Source: an uncultured Caldilineaceae bacterium
GTDB taxonomy: Bacteria > Chloroflexota > Anaerolineae > Caldilineales > Caldilineaceae
Reading direction: 5' to 3'
Length of the DNA stretch: 45,974 bases
Assembly: GCA_951813625.1 (NCBI GenBank)
Contig: CATOTS010000038.1
Coordinates: 1-45,974, forward strand
Positions 8,353-15,980 of the stretch are shown one piece after another (the first letter of the stretch is position 1; each line of letters starts with the position of its first letter). Below the pieces are notes generated by a model, which worked only from the letters and a program-made list of their open reading frames with translations, made no database searches and was not told the DNA's origin. A program made the position numbers and the translations under genes.

Positions 8353-9120
8353 ATGCAATTTGGAATCTGTTTGCCTATTGCCGATGCGGGGATCGCGCAC
8401 GCGGCCGGCTTTGATTTCGTCGAGCCGACGGTGCGCTCACTGTCGCCGCTGGAGCCGGATTTTGACTCGATCCGGGCGCCGTTCGACAGTGCGCCGCTGC
8501 CGACGCCGGTCTTCAACGTCTTCGTGCCGACCGAGATCCTGCTGACCGGGCCGGAGGTGGAATGGGAGCGAGTGGAGAGCTACCTGGAGGCGGCGATCGG
8601 GCGCGTGGCCGCGCTGGAAGGCGAGGCGATCGTCTTCGGCAGCGGCGGCGCACGGCGGGTGCCGGACGGCTTTGCCAAGCAGGAGGCCAACCAACAGCTA
8701 GCGCATTTTCTGCGGCTGGCCGGGGGCGTGGCGGATCGCAACGACGTCACGATCGTGATCGAGCCGCTGAATGCGCGCGAATCGAACATCGTCAACAGCG
8801 TGGTGGAGGGGATGGAGCTGGCGCAGGCGGCCGGCCATCCACGCGTGCGGCTGCTGGCCGATCTCTATCACATGATGGAGGACAGCGAGCCGCTGGAGAA
8901 CATCACGACCTGCGCGGCGTGGCTGGACCATGTGCACGTGGCGGATACGACGCGCGGCGCGCCGGGAGAAGGCGATTACCCGTATGAGGAGTTTTTCCGG
9001 CGGCTGCACGCGGGCGGTTACAGCGGGCGCATCTCGATCGAATGCCGCTGGGATGACCTGGCCGCGCAGGCCGGCCCGGCCGGGCAGTTCCTGCGCCGCA
9101 TGTGGGACGAAACGCAATGA
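8353..9120 (+). CDS. TIM-barrel sugar phosphate isomerase/epimerase family protein
   Basis: 255-aa AP-endonuclease-2-like TIM barrel (xylose isomerase-like fold). Conserved strand ends that usually bind a divalent metal are visible: Glu in VIEPLN (about residue 137), Asp-x-x-His in LLADLYHMM (near 170), His in DHVHVAD (near 195) and Glu in ISIECRW (near 235). The predicted role is isomerisation or epimerisation of a keto-sugar. The last bases ATGA hold both its stop and the start of the next dehydrogenase gene, so the two are translationally coupled and probably act on one substrate. Confidence 0.85.
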   Translation: MQFGICLPIADAGIAHAAGFDFVEPTVRSLSPLEPDFDSIRAPFDSAPLPTPVFNVFVPTEILLTGPEVEWERVESYLEAAIGRVAALEGEAIVFGSGGARRVPDGFAKQEANQQLAHFLRLAGGVADRNDVTIVIEPLNARESNIVNSVVEGMELAQAAGHPRVRLLADLYHMMEDSEPLENITTCAAWLDHVHVADTTRGAPGEGDYPYEEFFRRLHAGGYSGRISIECRWDDLAAQAGPAGQFLRRMWDETQ

Positions 9121-10151
9121 CACAGAACGCACAATCCGAACTTGGTTTCGCCATTCTTGGCGCGGGGATGGTGGCGGAGTACCACCTGCAGGCGATCCGG
9201 GCCTGCGCACAAGAGGGCGCGCGGCTGGTCGGGGTCGGGCACTACAATGCGGACCGCTTCGGGGAGATTTCGCAGCGATTTGGCGCGGCGGCGAGACCTT
9301 ACGCGGCGCTGCTGTCGGACCCGGCGGTGGATGCGGTCAGCATCTGCACGCCGAGCGGTCAACATGCACAGCAGGCGATCGCGGCGGCGGAGAACGGCAA
9401 GCATGTGCTGGTGGAGAAGCCGATGGCGCTGTCGCTGGCGGACGCGGATGCGATGATCGCGGCCTGCCGGCAGAACGGTGTGCAGCTGGGCGTCTGTCTG
9501 CAACGGCGGGCGGAGCCGCTCTTCCGGCGCGTGCACGACGCGATCCACGGCGGCGACCTGGGTGAAATCACGCTGGGCGTGGTGACGATGCCCTATTTCC
9601 GCGATGAGCCCTACTACGCCCAGGCGGAATGGCGCGGGACGTGGGCGATGGACGGCGGCGGCGTGCTGATGAACCAGGGCATTCACATCGTGGACCTGTT
9701 GCTGTGGTTCCTGGGCGACCCGGTTGAGGTGCAGGCGTTCGCGGATTCGCGGCACCGTTCGGTCGAGATCGAAGATACGGCCGGCGCGGTGCTGCGCTTT
9801 GCCAACGGCTCTGTAGCGACGATCACCGCTACAGTGGCCACTGAACCCGGATTCCCGCACCGGCTGGAGGTCTACGGCACCAACGGCGGCATCCAGATCG
9901 AGGGGGAGTCGGTGCTGCGCTGGGGACTGGCCGACGAGTCCAAGGCGACGGTCGAGCCGTGGCCGGTCGCGACAGAGCAGGTGGACCCGGGCATGGCGGG
10001 CGACCCGCGCGGCATCTCGACCAGCGGCCATATCGCCATCCTCAAGGACTTCATCGCCGGCATCCGCCGCGGGGAAGACCCGGTCATTGACGGCGCTGAG
10101 GGCAGACGGAGCCTGGCTGCGATATTGGCAGTGTATGAGGATAGCTTTTAG
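9117..10151 (+). CDS. Gfo/Idh/MocA family oxidoreductase
   Basis: 344-aa NAD(P)-dependent dehydrogenase. The Rossmann motif FAILGAGMVAEYH lies at about residues 10-22, EKP in HVLVEKPMAL near 100, and the catalytic segment GGGVLMNQGIHIVDLL near 180-195. The start ATG at 9117 overlaps the stop of the TIM-barrel gene by four bases, a tight coupling seen in many sugar or inositol oxidation cassettes. The gene ends at a boundary with transposase debris: its stop at 10149-10151 is followed immediately by sequence on which only remnants can be read. Confidence 0.9.
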   Translation: MTQNAQSELGFAILGAGMVAEYHLQAIRACAQEGARLVGVGHYNADRFGEISQRFGAAARPYAALLSDPAVDAVSICTPSGQHAQQAIAAAENGKHVLVEKPMALSLADADAMIAACRQNGVQLGVCLQRRAEPLFRRVHDAIHGGDLGEITLGVVTMPYFRDEPYYAQAEWRGTWAMDGGGVLMNQGIHIVDLLLWFLGDPVEVQAFADSRHRSVEIEDTAGAVLRFANGSVATITATVATEPGFPHRLEVYGTNGGIQIEGESVLRWGLADESKATVEPWPVATEQVDPGMAGDPRGISTSGHIAILKDFIAGIRRGEDPVIDGAEGRRSLAAILAVYEDSF

Positions 10152-10214
10152 TAAGGCCTAATGCCAATTAGGGAAGTCAGTCTTTGGATCTTCAGGTAGT
10201 CGGGTACCCCCGTG

Positions 10215-10380
10215 AATCGCTTGATGTAGAGGCGGGCGCACAGTCCCTGGAAAGTACGCGCATGGTCGGTCTCGATATGGAATTGTTCGACCAACTGGCT
10301 GCTGACGGTCTCAATGATTTGGCGCAACGCGTAAAAGAGGCGGCGGAGAGGCCTGGGGAGCTGTCGTTTCTGGTCACGTC
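10215..10380 (-). pseudogene. DDE transposase C-terminal remnant, copy A
   Basis: On the minus strand this reads RQIIETVSSQLVEQFHIETD followed by HARTFQGLCARLYIK, then diverges. It is the C-terminal part of a DDE transposase, with the Glu of the triad in IETV. It is homologous to the remnant at 14482-14640 but differs from the intact IS982 transposase at 26468-27376. It sits directly upstream of the Zur/znu promoter. Nothing else of the element can be recognised, and the next 250 bp up to the promoter hold no gene. Confidence 0.6.
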
Positions 10381-10633
10381 GGGGCAATGTTTACGTCGGG
10401 GCAATGTGTGCAGACGGATGCGATTGTGTTGCCAAAGTTCGGCAGCGACGGCTCGTGGGCAGACCAGCTCGACACCGGCAACGTTCCAGAAACGGAGTAA
10501 ATCCGGTCAACACCTGACGCGCCTCGACCAAAGAGATTTGTCGAGAATCTAGAGATTTTCTGTCTCGCCGGCAAGATGGTCCGGTCAACAAGAGTGATTT
10601 GAGAATGCGAAAGCAGTTGACTGGAATCCGGTA

Positions 10634-10667
10634 TTGACATAGGCCCCGGCTTATGATAATATTGTCT
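10634..10667 (+). promoter_or_regulatory. Promoter of the zur-znu operon with overlapping palindrome
   Basis: A near-consensus sigma-70-type promoter: TTGACA (10634-10639), 17-base spacer, TAATAT (10657-10662). An imperfect palindrome TGATAAT/ATTGTCT (10654-10667) covers the -10 box; Fur-family zinc and iron boxes often look like TGATAAT-ATTATCA. This suggests that the regulator encoded just downstream represses itself and the uptake genes when zinc is plentiful (inference). Part of this promoter, including a GGTATTGACA core, recurs at 14285-14295. Confidence 0.6.
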
Positions 10668-10699
10668 TGTTGCATCAATTCTCAACAAACAAAATTATC

Positions 10700-11149
10700 A
10701 TGTGCCACAGTACCGCAGAGATCAATCGGCAGTTACGCAAACGCGGCTACCGGGTAACCCCCCAACGCCAACTCATCCTCGACGCCGTCTGTCAGCTCGG
10801 TAAGCACGTCACGCCCGAAGCTGTGTACGACCAGGTACACCGCATCGCTCCAACTCTGAGTCGGGCCACTGTCTACCGGGTTCTGCATTTTCTGACAGAA
10901 CAGCGCATCCTGACGATGGTGCATATGGCCGACGGCCGGCTTGCCTTCGAAATGGCCGGCCCCGAACCGCATCACCACCTCGTCTGCCGCTCATGCGACA
11001 GCTTGCTCGAGCTGCCGCACAGCGTCTTGCGTTCCTTTCGTCGGGCGATGAAGTCCCAATACGACTTTGAGATCGACGTAAGTCATTTCTCATTCTTTGG
11101 GCATTGCACCGACTGCCATGACTCTGCCGACGCCTGGCGCCAATTGTAG
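10700..11149 (+). CDS. zur: Fur-family transcriptional regulator, probable zinc uptake regulator
   Basis: 149 aa. The N-terminal winged helix contains the family signature RGYRVTPQRQLILDAV and the recognition region LSRATVYRVLHFL. The C-terminal dimerisation domain has the metal-binding HHHLVCRSC (near residues 95-103) and a second CxxC (CTDC, near 138-141), which form the structural zinc site. The ATG at 10700 is preferred; upstream TTG codons lie inside the promoter region. The assignment as Zur rather than Fur, PerR or Mur rests on its position 38 bp ahead of znuA and near a COG0523 GTPase operon. Confidence 0.85.
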   Translation: MCHSTAEINRQLRKRGYRVTPQRQLILDAVCQLGKHVTPEAVYDQVHRIAPTLSRATVYRVLHFLTEQRILTMVHMADGRLAFEMAGPEPHHHLVCRSCDSLLELPHSVLRSFRRAMKSQYDFEIDVSHFSFFGHCTDCHDSADAWRQL

Positions 11150-11187
11150 GGACACACGCCACCTGTCTGACGAAAGGAGACCCTCAG

Positions 11188-12363
11188 ATGCTTCACTCAC
11201 TTCGAATCCTGTCATCGGTTCTCACGCTGTTGTTCCTTCTGGCCGCTTGCACCCCAGTCGCGCCTGGGACGACATCTGCCAGCGCGGATGCTCCTCAGGC
11301 CTCAACCTCCGGCACAACAGCTTCCGAGGAGACTGATACGCCCTCCGTGCCGCCGATCCAGGTGGTGACAACTGTCAACTTTGTGGCTGATTGGGTCCGG
11401 GTGGTAGGTGGAAGCAGGGTAGAGGTCTTCAGCCTGCTTCCGGTGGGTGGCGATCCGCACACTTTTCTGCCAGGCGCTCGCGACGTTGCCCAGGTAGCTG
11501 ACGCGGATGTTGTGTTTACTGTCGGTCTCGGCCTGGAAGGCGAATGGCTGCATGAACTGGTACACAACGCCAGTGCAGATGAGTCCAAGATTGTCGCGCT
11601 TGGTGAGAGCGTAGATCCCATTGAGTTTACCATGGTCGATATGCATGACGAGGAAGGGGATGAAGACGAGCACGGCCATGCCGAGGATGAGGAAGGGGAT
11701 GAAGACGAGCACGGCCATGCCGAAGACGAGCACGGGGATGAAGACGAGCACGGGGATGAAGACGAGCACGGGGATGAAGACGAGGAAGGGGACGATCACA
11801 GTGACGAAGGCGACCATGAAGAGCACGCACACGGACTTCTGGATCCCCACTTCTGGTTCGACCCGATCCGGGTGAAGGTCGCGGTCAACGAAGTAGCCGC
11901 TCGGCTCTCGGCCATAGACCCTGAGAACGCGGAGGACTACTTACGGAACGCCTCTGAGTATGGGGAGCAGCTCGACGAGCTTCACGCCTGGATCCAAGAG
12001 CAGGTTGGTACTGTGGAGCCGGGGCGCAGACTGCTGGTTACATCACACGACAGCCTCTCCTACTTTGCAAAGGCTTATGGGTTTGAGATAGTTGGCTTGG
12101 TTATTCCGTCTCTTGCGACTCACGTGGAGCCGTCTGCGGAGCACATTGCGGACGTGGTCGATGTGGTTCGGGAGCACGATATACCAGCGGTGTTTGGTGA
12201 GACGACAGTCAGTGAGAAGTTGGCGCAAACCATAGCAGAGGAGACTGGCGCGGAGCTGGTCCGGCTCTATTCGGGTTCCCTTGGGCCGGAGGGCAGCGGC
12301 GCTGACACCTACCTTGCCATGGTGCGTACAAACGTGGAACGCATCGTTGAGGCATTGCAGTGA
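11188..12363 (+). CDS. znuA: Zinc ABC transporter substrate-binding lipoprotein with acidic His-rich loop
   Basis: 391-aa cluster A-I solute-binding protein. The signal peptide ends in a lipobox LAAC, so it is membrane-anchored outside the cytoplasm. Metal-ligand segments are GGDPHTFLPGA (near residue 90), DPHFWFDP (near 220), a His in LATHVEPSAEH (near 310) and the GETTV segment near 335. Between about residues 150 and 215 is a very acidic His-rich loop built from repeats of GDEDEHG, typical of ZnuA and thought to sense or gather Zn2+. AAAGGAG precedes the ATG. It overlaps znuC by four bases. Confidence 0.9.
   Translation: MLHSLRILSSVLTLLFLLAACTPVAPGTTSASADAPQASTSGTTASEETDTPSVPPIQVVTTVNFVADWVRVVGGSRVEVFSLLPVGGDPHTFLPGARDVAQVADADVVFTVGLGLEGEWLHELVHNASADESKIVALGESVDPIEFTMVDMHDEEGDEDEHGHAEDEEGDEDEHGHAEDEHGDEDEHGDEDEHGDEDEEGDDHSDEGDHEEHAHGLLDPHFWFDPIRVKVAVNEVAARLSAIDPENAEDYLRNASEYGEQLDELHAWIQEQVGTVEPGRRLLVTSHDSLSYFAKAYGFEIVGLVIPSLATHVEPSAEHIADVVDVVREHDIPAVFGETTVSEKLAQTIAEETGAELVRLYSGSLGPEGSGADTYLAMVRTNVERIVEALQ
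11650..11805 (+). repeat. In-frame 18-bp tandem repeats coding the ZnuA His-rich loop
   Basis: Units close to GATGAAGACGAGCACGGG repeat in register, some extended by a GGCCATGCCGAG variant, giving alternating GDEDEHG and GHAEDE peptides. The copy number is probably unstable through slippage, and the low-complexity charged reading frame is intact. Confidence 0.85.
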
Positions 12364-13115
12364 ACCCCGCTCCGAACGTACACGGCGCGAGCATGTCGCT
12401 TCAGGACGTGACTGTCGAACTCGATGGGCACATGGCCCTGAGTAACGTCACCTTCGACGTACATGCGGGGACTCTGATGGGCGTTGTAGGACCGAACGGA
12501 GCCGGCAAGAGCACGCTGTTCAATGCTATTGCCGGGCTCCTCCCCGTCCGCCGGGGGAAGGTAACCCTTCACCGGGTAGACCGGGGAAGTGGAGCGTTGG
12601 CCTACGTGCCTCAGCAAGAGAGCGTCAACTGGCGGTTCCCTGTGACCGTCATGGACGTTGCAATGATGGGCCGGTGCTGCAAACTGGGATGGTGCCGGCG
12701 ACCCGGGAAGAGAGATCGCGACCTTGTCGACGCGTGCCTATACCGTTTGGGCCTGTGGGACCATCGCTCGGCTCTAATGACCGAGCTTTCGGGAGGGCAG
12801 AAGCAGAGAGTATTCGTAGCCAGGGCGCTCACCCAGGAAGCAAGTGTTCTTCTTTTGGATGAGGCATTCAGCGGCGTTGACGTGGGCGCCCAGGAAGGCC
12901 TCATAGAGGTCCTCCAAACAATGAAGAATGAAGGGCGTATCGTCCTCTTGGCAACCCACGACTTGACCAACCTGGCCGGTCGCTTCGACCAGGTATTGTG
13001 TCTGAACCGCCAAGTGTGCGCCTGCGGCCCTCCCGACCAGGTGTTCACGTCCGAGGTCATGGAGAAGCTGTACGGCGCCCACGGTGTGCGCCTTACGAGG
13101 GACGGGGAGCAGTAG
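12360..13115 (+). CDS. znuC: Zinc ABC transporter ATP-binding protein
   Basis: 251 aa cytoplasmic ABC ATPase. Walker A is GPNGAGKST (near residues 45-53), the Q-loop is in YVPQQESVNWRFP, the signature is LSGGQKQR (near 142-149), Walker B is VLLLDEAFSGVD and the switch His is in ATHDL. YVPQ followed by WRFPVTVMDV is characteristic of Mn/Zn/Fe importers. The start GTG overlaps the znuA stop (GTGA). Its first 60 bases, with the end of znuA, are duplicated at 14376-14481. Confidence 0.9.
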   Translation: MNPAPNVHGASMSLQDVTVELDGHMALSNVTFDVHAGTLMGVVGPNGAGKSTLFNAIAGLLPVRRGKVTLHRVDRGSGALAYVPQQESVNWRFPVTVMDVAMMGRCCKLGWCRRPGKRDRDLVDACLYRLGLWDHRSALMTELSGGQKQRVFVARALTQEASVLLLDEAFSGVDVGAQEGLIEVLQTMKNEGRIVLLATHDLTNLAGRFDQVLCLNRQVCACGPPDQVFTSEVMEKLYGAHGVRLTRDGEQ

Positions 13116-13124
13116 CAAGACGAG

Positions 13125-13943
13125 ATGATAGATTTCGTTGTCGCACCACTTGAGTACGGCTTCATGGTGAGAGCCCTAATCGGCTCGGTGCTTGTTGGCG
13201 TGATGTGCCCGCTACTTGGCGCGTACGTCGTCACCAGGAACCTCGCCTTCATGGGGGACGCCCTCGCCCACGCGGTGCTGCCGGGAATGGTGCTTGGGTT
13301 CATAGTGGGCATCAACCCGGCCATAGCCGCTGTCCCAACAGGCGTTTCTGTTGCCGTGCTGGTCAGGATTGTGAGCCGGCGTGCGGGTCTCAGCGCGGAT
13401 ACTTCCATAGGCATTCTCTTTGCGGCCATGTTTGCCCTGGGGCTTGTAATGCTGGCGACTTCACCGACGATTGGGGTCGATATGGAAGACTTGCTCTTGG
13501 GGCAGATCCTGGCCATTTCTCCGACCGACATTTATGTGTCCCTTGGGATAACCATCGTGGTCATCCTGGGGCTATTCGCTCTTCACCACTGGCTGCTGTT
13601 CGCGAGCTTTGACCCCGTCGGGTCGCAGGTTGTCGGTGCGCGTGCCAACTTCGTCGACTACGTGCTGCTGGTCATGCTTGCCCTTGTTATCGTGATAGGA
13701 ATTCAGGCGGCGGGTATCGTTCTGGTCATGGCGATGCTGGTAACACCTGCCGCCACGGCTTATGTGTTGGTCAGACGTTTCGTCTCGATGATGATGGCGG
13801 CCGCGGCAATAGGGACCGCGGCCGCCGTAACCGGCCTCTACATCTCCTACCACTTCAATTTGCCCGCCGGCCCTGCTATGACCCTGGTTGCAAGCGGGAT
13901 ATTCGTACTGGTCGTTTCATTCAGGCGAAAAGCCCCTGTCTGA
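13125..13943 (+). CDS. znuB: Zinc ABC transporter permease
   Basis: 272-aa ABC-3 family integral membrane protein with about eight hydrophobic helices. Typical motifs are GAYVVTRNLAFMGDALAHAV (residues 30-50), ADTSIGILFA (near 105) and AAGIVLVMAMLVTPAATAY (near 195-215). It starts 9 bp after znuC in the same operon. It moves Zn2+ (or less probably Mn2+) across the cytoplasmic membrane with ZnuA and ZnuC. Its last 170 bp and 167 bp of downstream sequence are duplicated at 18422-18758. Confidence 0.9.
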   Translation: MIDFVVAPLEYGFMVRALIGSVLVGVMCPLLGAYVVTRNLAFMGDALAHAVLPGMVLGFIVGINPAIAAVPTGVSVAVLVRIVSRRAGLSADTSIGILFAAMFALGLVMLATSPTIGVDMEDLLLGQILAISPTDIYVSLGITIVVILGLFALHHWLLFASFDPVGSQVVGARANFVDYVLLVMLALVIVIGIQAAGIVLVMAMLVTPAATAYVLVRRFVSMMMAAAAIGTAAAVTGLYISYHFNLPAGPAMTLVASGIFVLVVSFRRKAPV

Positions 13944-14108
13944 GAATCCTCTTCTCGAAAGCCGCTCGTCGTCAGAGTCCCGTTCGTCGGCAAAGACCTG
14001 ACCCGCATTCGCCGCTTGACGATCTTGCGAGACGGCATGTTCGGGGCAGCCCCATCGTCCACTTCGGCCATATGGTAGTACGACGGCTCACTGTCTGGCC
14101 GTTAACCC

Positions 14109-14269
14109 CAGGGCAATCGCATCTAAATTTGGACGCCAAATCAGCCGGAAATCATTCGGATTTGCGGCCGCGCGCCATGATTTGCACTGTTCGCGGCGTT
14201 TTGCCCTGAACTGGGACTCGAGTCAGGTAGCGTCACGAGGTTTTGAGCCAATTAGATGCGATTGCCTTG
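14109..14269. mobile_element. 161-bp inverted-repeat element (MITE-like)
   Basis: The left end CAGGGCAATCGCATCTAA and the reverse complement of the right end CAAGGCAATCGCATCTAA match at 17 of 18 positions and point inward. The interior has no gene. The left end falls exactly where the duplicated sequence shared with 18422-18758 stops, so the element marks the breakpoint of that duplication. I see no target duplication, which suggests that one flank was rearranged. The ends recall ISAs1-type elements, but I am not sure of the family. Confidence 0.65.
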
Positions 14270-14284
14270 GAGTAGACGGGAAAC

Positions 14285-14350
14285 CGGTATTGACACCGCC
14301 GTCAGTCTGTGCTAGACTCTAACTTATTGCGATATTTTGCAATAGATAAA
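14285..14350 (+). promoter_or_regulatory. Second znu-type promoter with palindrome
   Basis: TTGACA (14290-14295), 17-base spacer, TAGACT (14313-14318). The bases before it (ACCGGTATTGACA) match those before the zur promoter, so the two are probably paralogous. Just downstream is TATTGC-N8-GCAATA (14325-14344), a perfect inverted repeat, then AAAATTATCA, which is also found before the zur start. It probably drives the operon at 14694-18382 under zinc control; this is inference. Confidence 0.5.
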
Positions 14351-14375
14351 ATTATCAATACTCACAATACGATGT

Positions 14376-14481
14376 CATGGTGCGTACAGACGTGGAACGC
14401 ATCGTCGGGGCATTGAGATGAACCCCGCTCCGAACGTACACGGCGCGAGCATGTCGCTTCAGGAGGTGACTGTCGAACTCG
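14376..14481 (+). pseudogene. Residual znuA 3' end and znuC 5' end (duplicate)
   Basis: These 106 bp match 12318-12423 at about 93% without gaps: the last 15 codons of znuA, the overlap, and the first 20 codons of znuC. Both genes are otherwise missing here. Together with the znuB end at 18422 this shows that a whole second znuACB locus once occupied the space. Confidence 0.85.
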
Positions 14482-14640
14482 TCATGTACGCCCATGAGGC
14501 GGTTGATAAAGATGCATAGGGTGTGTGCGGTCAGCTTAATGTAGAGCCGAGCGCACAGGCATTGGAAGGTGTGTGCATGGTTGGTTTCGATATTGAATTG
14601 TGCGGCCAACTGACTGTTGACGGTTTCGATGCTTGGCACT
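14482..14640 (-). pseudogene. DDE transposase C-terminal remnant, copy B
   Basis: On the minus strand it reads SIETVNSQLAAQFNIETNHA and then LYIKLTAHTLCIFINRLMG, the C-terminal end of the same transposase family as the remnant at 10215-10380. It begins exactly where the duplicated znuC sequence ends, so this element was probably involved in replacing the middle of the second znu locus. Confidence 0.65.
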
Positions 14641-14693
14641 TGTCGTCAACGAGCACATGCACCCATAGACAAGAGAAAATGAAGAGGACAAAG

Positions 14694-15926
14694 ATGTTGA
14701 ACTTGCCCGTTGATTGGGGAACGTTATGGTTAGGGGGCTTCTGCCCGGTGGAGGCGCTCGGTGGGTTGCCGGTTCGTGGCGCAGATTATGCCGCGCATCC
14801 ACCGCTGGATGATCGGCTGACCCTACCTGCTAACGCAGCTTTACACGCCGAGGTGACGCTTGAAGCGGCAGAAGCGACATGGTCGGAACGCCTGGGCGGC
14901 GCGTGGGTTGTACTGGTGCGCGATGCCTACCGCGCTCGCCGCTTACTGCATCAGGCGGCGGGAATTCAGCCAGGCGAATGGGTCGGTGTCCCGGCGAATG
15001 CCAGCCATGACCTGGCAGAGTCGGTCAAGCATCATAAGGCGCTGCTGCGCTTTCTGGACTTTGACGCGCATCTGCGGCTCGCGCCGTCCAGTACGCGCTT
15101 CACCTGGACGCAGGTGGTGCGCGGGTTGTGGCAGCCGCAGAACGCTATATGGCTCGACTGCGCTGACACCCTGCCTACGCCCGGCGCGGCAGAACGCTCG
15201 GCGGTGACGCTGTACGGCTTACATCTGCCTGATGCTGATGACCACCCCGGTGCGCTGCTGGTATTCAGTGATGAGGCACTCTATGCAGAGGTGAGAGCAT
15301 TGCGTCAACCGGTTGACTGCCCGAACGCAGCGCAGGCATTGGCACAGTGTGAACGTCTGTCAGAACTGGCAGAGCAGCAAAGCGCGAATCTGGCGGAGGT
15401 GCAGCGCGGTCTGCGTGAAGCCGCCGGGCTGGTGACACATGAGCCGAACAGGCTGGCGCTGGCGACCGCGGTCGCGGTGCAGATTCCGCTAGAGAGCGAT
15501 GTCGCCACGTTTTACGCCTACGTTGAGCAGGAAAATACGCCCGTGCGCTGGCTGCCACAGATTCGGCCTTTGCATTATGCCGCGCTGGGTGCTGACGGCG
15601 CGCCAGATCACCGGGGAACGGCGACAAACCTCGCCCGCTGGATGTGCGTCCCGGTGGGGCCAGATTACACCTTTGAGGAGATCAAACACGGTGTGCTGGG
15701 CATCGTCAAAGCGGCGGAATATCTCGGTGTGCGCTGGCGCACCAATCCCGCCTATGCTGCCGAGTACGCTTCCTTGATGGATCGAACTTATGGCGCAGGG
15801 CATGATGCCTACCGCCCGCTGTTTGCGCTGGGTGAAGCCATCGCAGCGGGGATTAGCCATGCAGTTGATCCCTATCACCGGGATGCTGCATCAGCCCAAG
15901 ACCGCGCTGACGCAGGCGCTCATTGA
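14694..15926 (+). CDS. DegT/DnrJ aminotransferase-fold protein lacking the PLP lysine
   Basis: 410 aa. Several blocks fit the DegT/DnrJ/EryC1/StrS fold: GIQPGEWVGVPANAS (residues 90-104), ESVKHHKALLRFLDFDAHLR (109-128), WLDCADTLP (143-151, the usual ED(A/C)A region), SAVTLYGLHLPDADDHPGAL (159-178) and CVPVGPDYTFEEIKHGV (328-344). Where active members have the PLP-binding HxxK-x-L-x-x-GEGG, this protein has GLHLPDADDHPG with no lysine, so it is probably not an aminotransferase. I chose the ATG at 14694 (GAGG 6 bases upstream); 14679 is possible. It is the first gene of an operon with a COG0523 GTPase and a WD40 protein. Confidence 0.6.
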   Translation: MLNLPVDWGTLWLGGFCPVEALGGLPVRGADYAAHPPLDDRLTLPANAALHAEVTLEAAEATWSERLGGAWVVLVRDAYRARRLLHQAAGIQPGEWVGVPANASHDLAESVKHHKALLRFLDFDAHLRLAPSSTRFTWTQVVRGLWQPQNAIWLDCADTLPTPGAAERSAVTLYGLHLPDADDHPGALLVFSDEALYAEVRALRQPVDCPNAAQALAQCERLSELAEQQSANLAEVQRGLREAAGLVTHEPNRLALATAVAVQIPLESDVATFYAYVEQENTPVRWLPQIRPLHYAALGADGAPDHRGTATNLARWMCVPVGPDYTFEEIKHGVLGIVKAAEYLGVRWRTNPAYAAEYASLMDRTYGAGHDAYRPLFALGEAIAAGISHAVDPYHRDAASAQDRADAGAH

Positions 15927-15960
15927 AGCACTGTCCGCCGAAAGCGAAAACGACAGTTGA
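15859..15960 (+). CDS. Possible 33-aa ORF overlapping the DegT-like gene end
   Basis: A second frame starts at an ATG inside the end of the DegT-like gene and runs past its stop to a TGA at 15958-15960, 20 bp before the GTPase start. The peptide MQLIPITGMLHQPKTALTQA followed by LIEALSAESENDS has protein-like composition and a hint of a degenerate P-loop (GMLHQPKT). It may be the true C-terminus of the upstream protein displaced by a frameshift, a leftover GTPase start, or chance. Confidence 0.25.
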   Translation: MQLIPITGMLHQPKTALTQALIEALSAESENDS

Positions 15961-15980
15961 ATAGAGGAGACAGGAACAAA

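Noticed and set aside
11650..11805. CRISPR-like array
   Set aside because: The regular 18-base units are in-frame codons of the ZnuA His-rich loop, without spacers.
11188..13943. Manganese (MntABC/Psa) rather than zinc transporter
   Set aside because: Cannot be excluded from the permease, but the His-rich loop in the binding protein, the Fur-family regulator and the COG0523 operon favour zinc.
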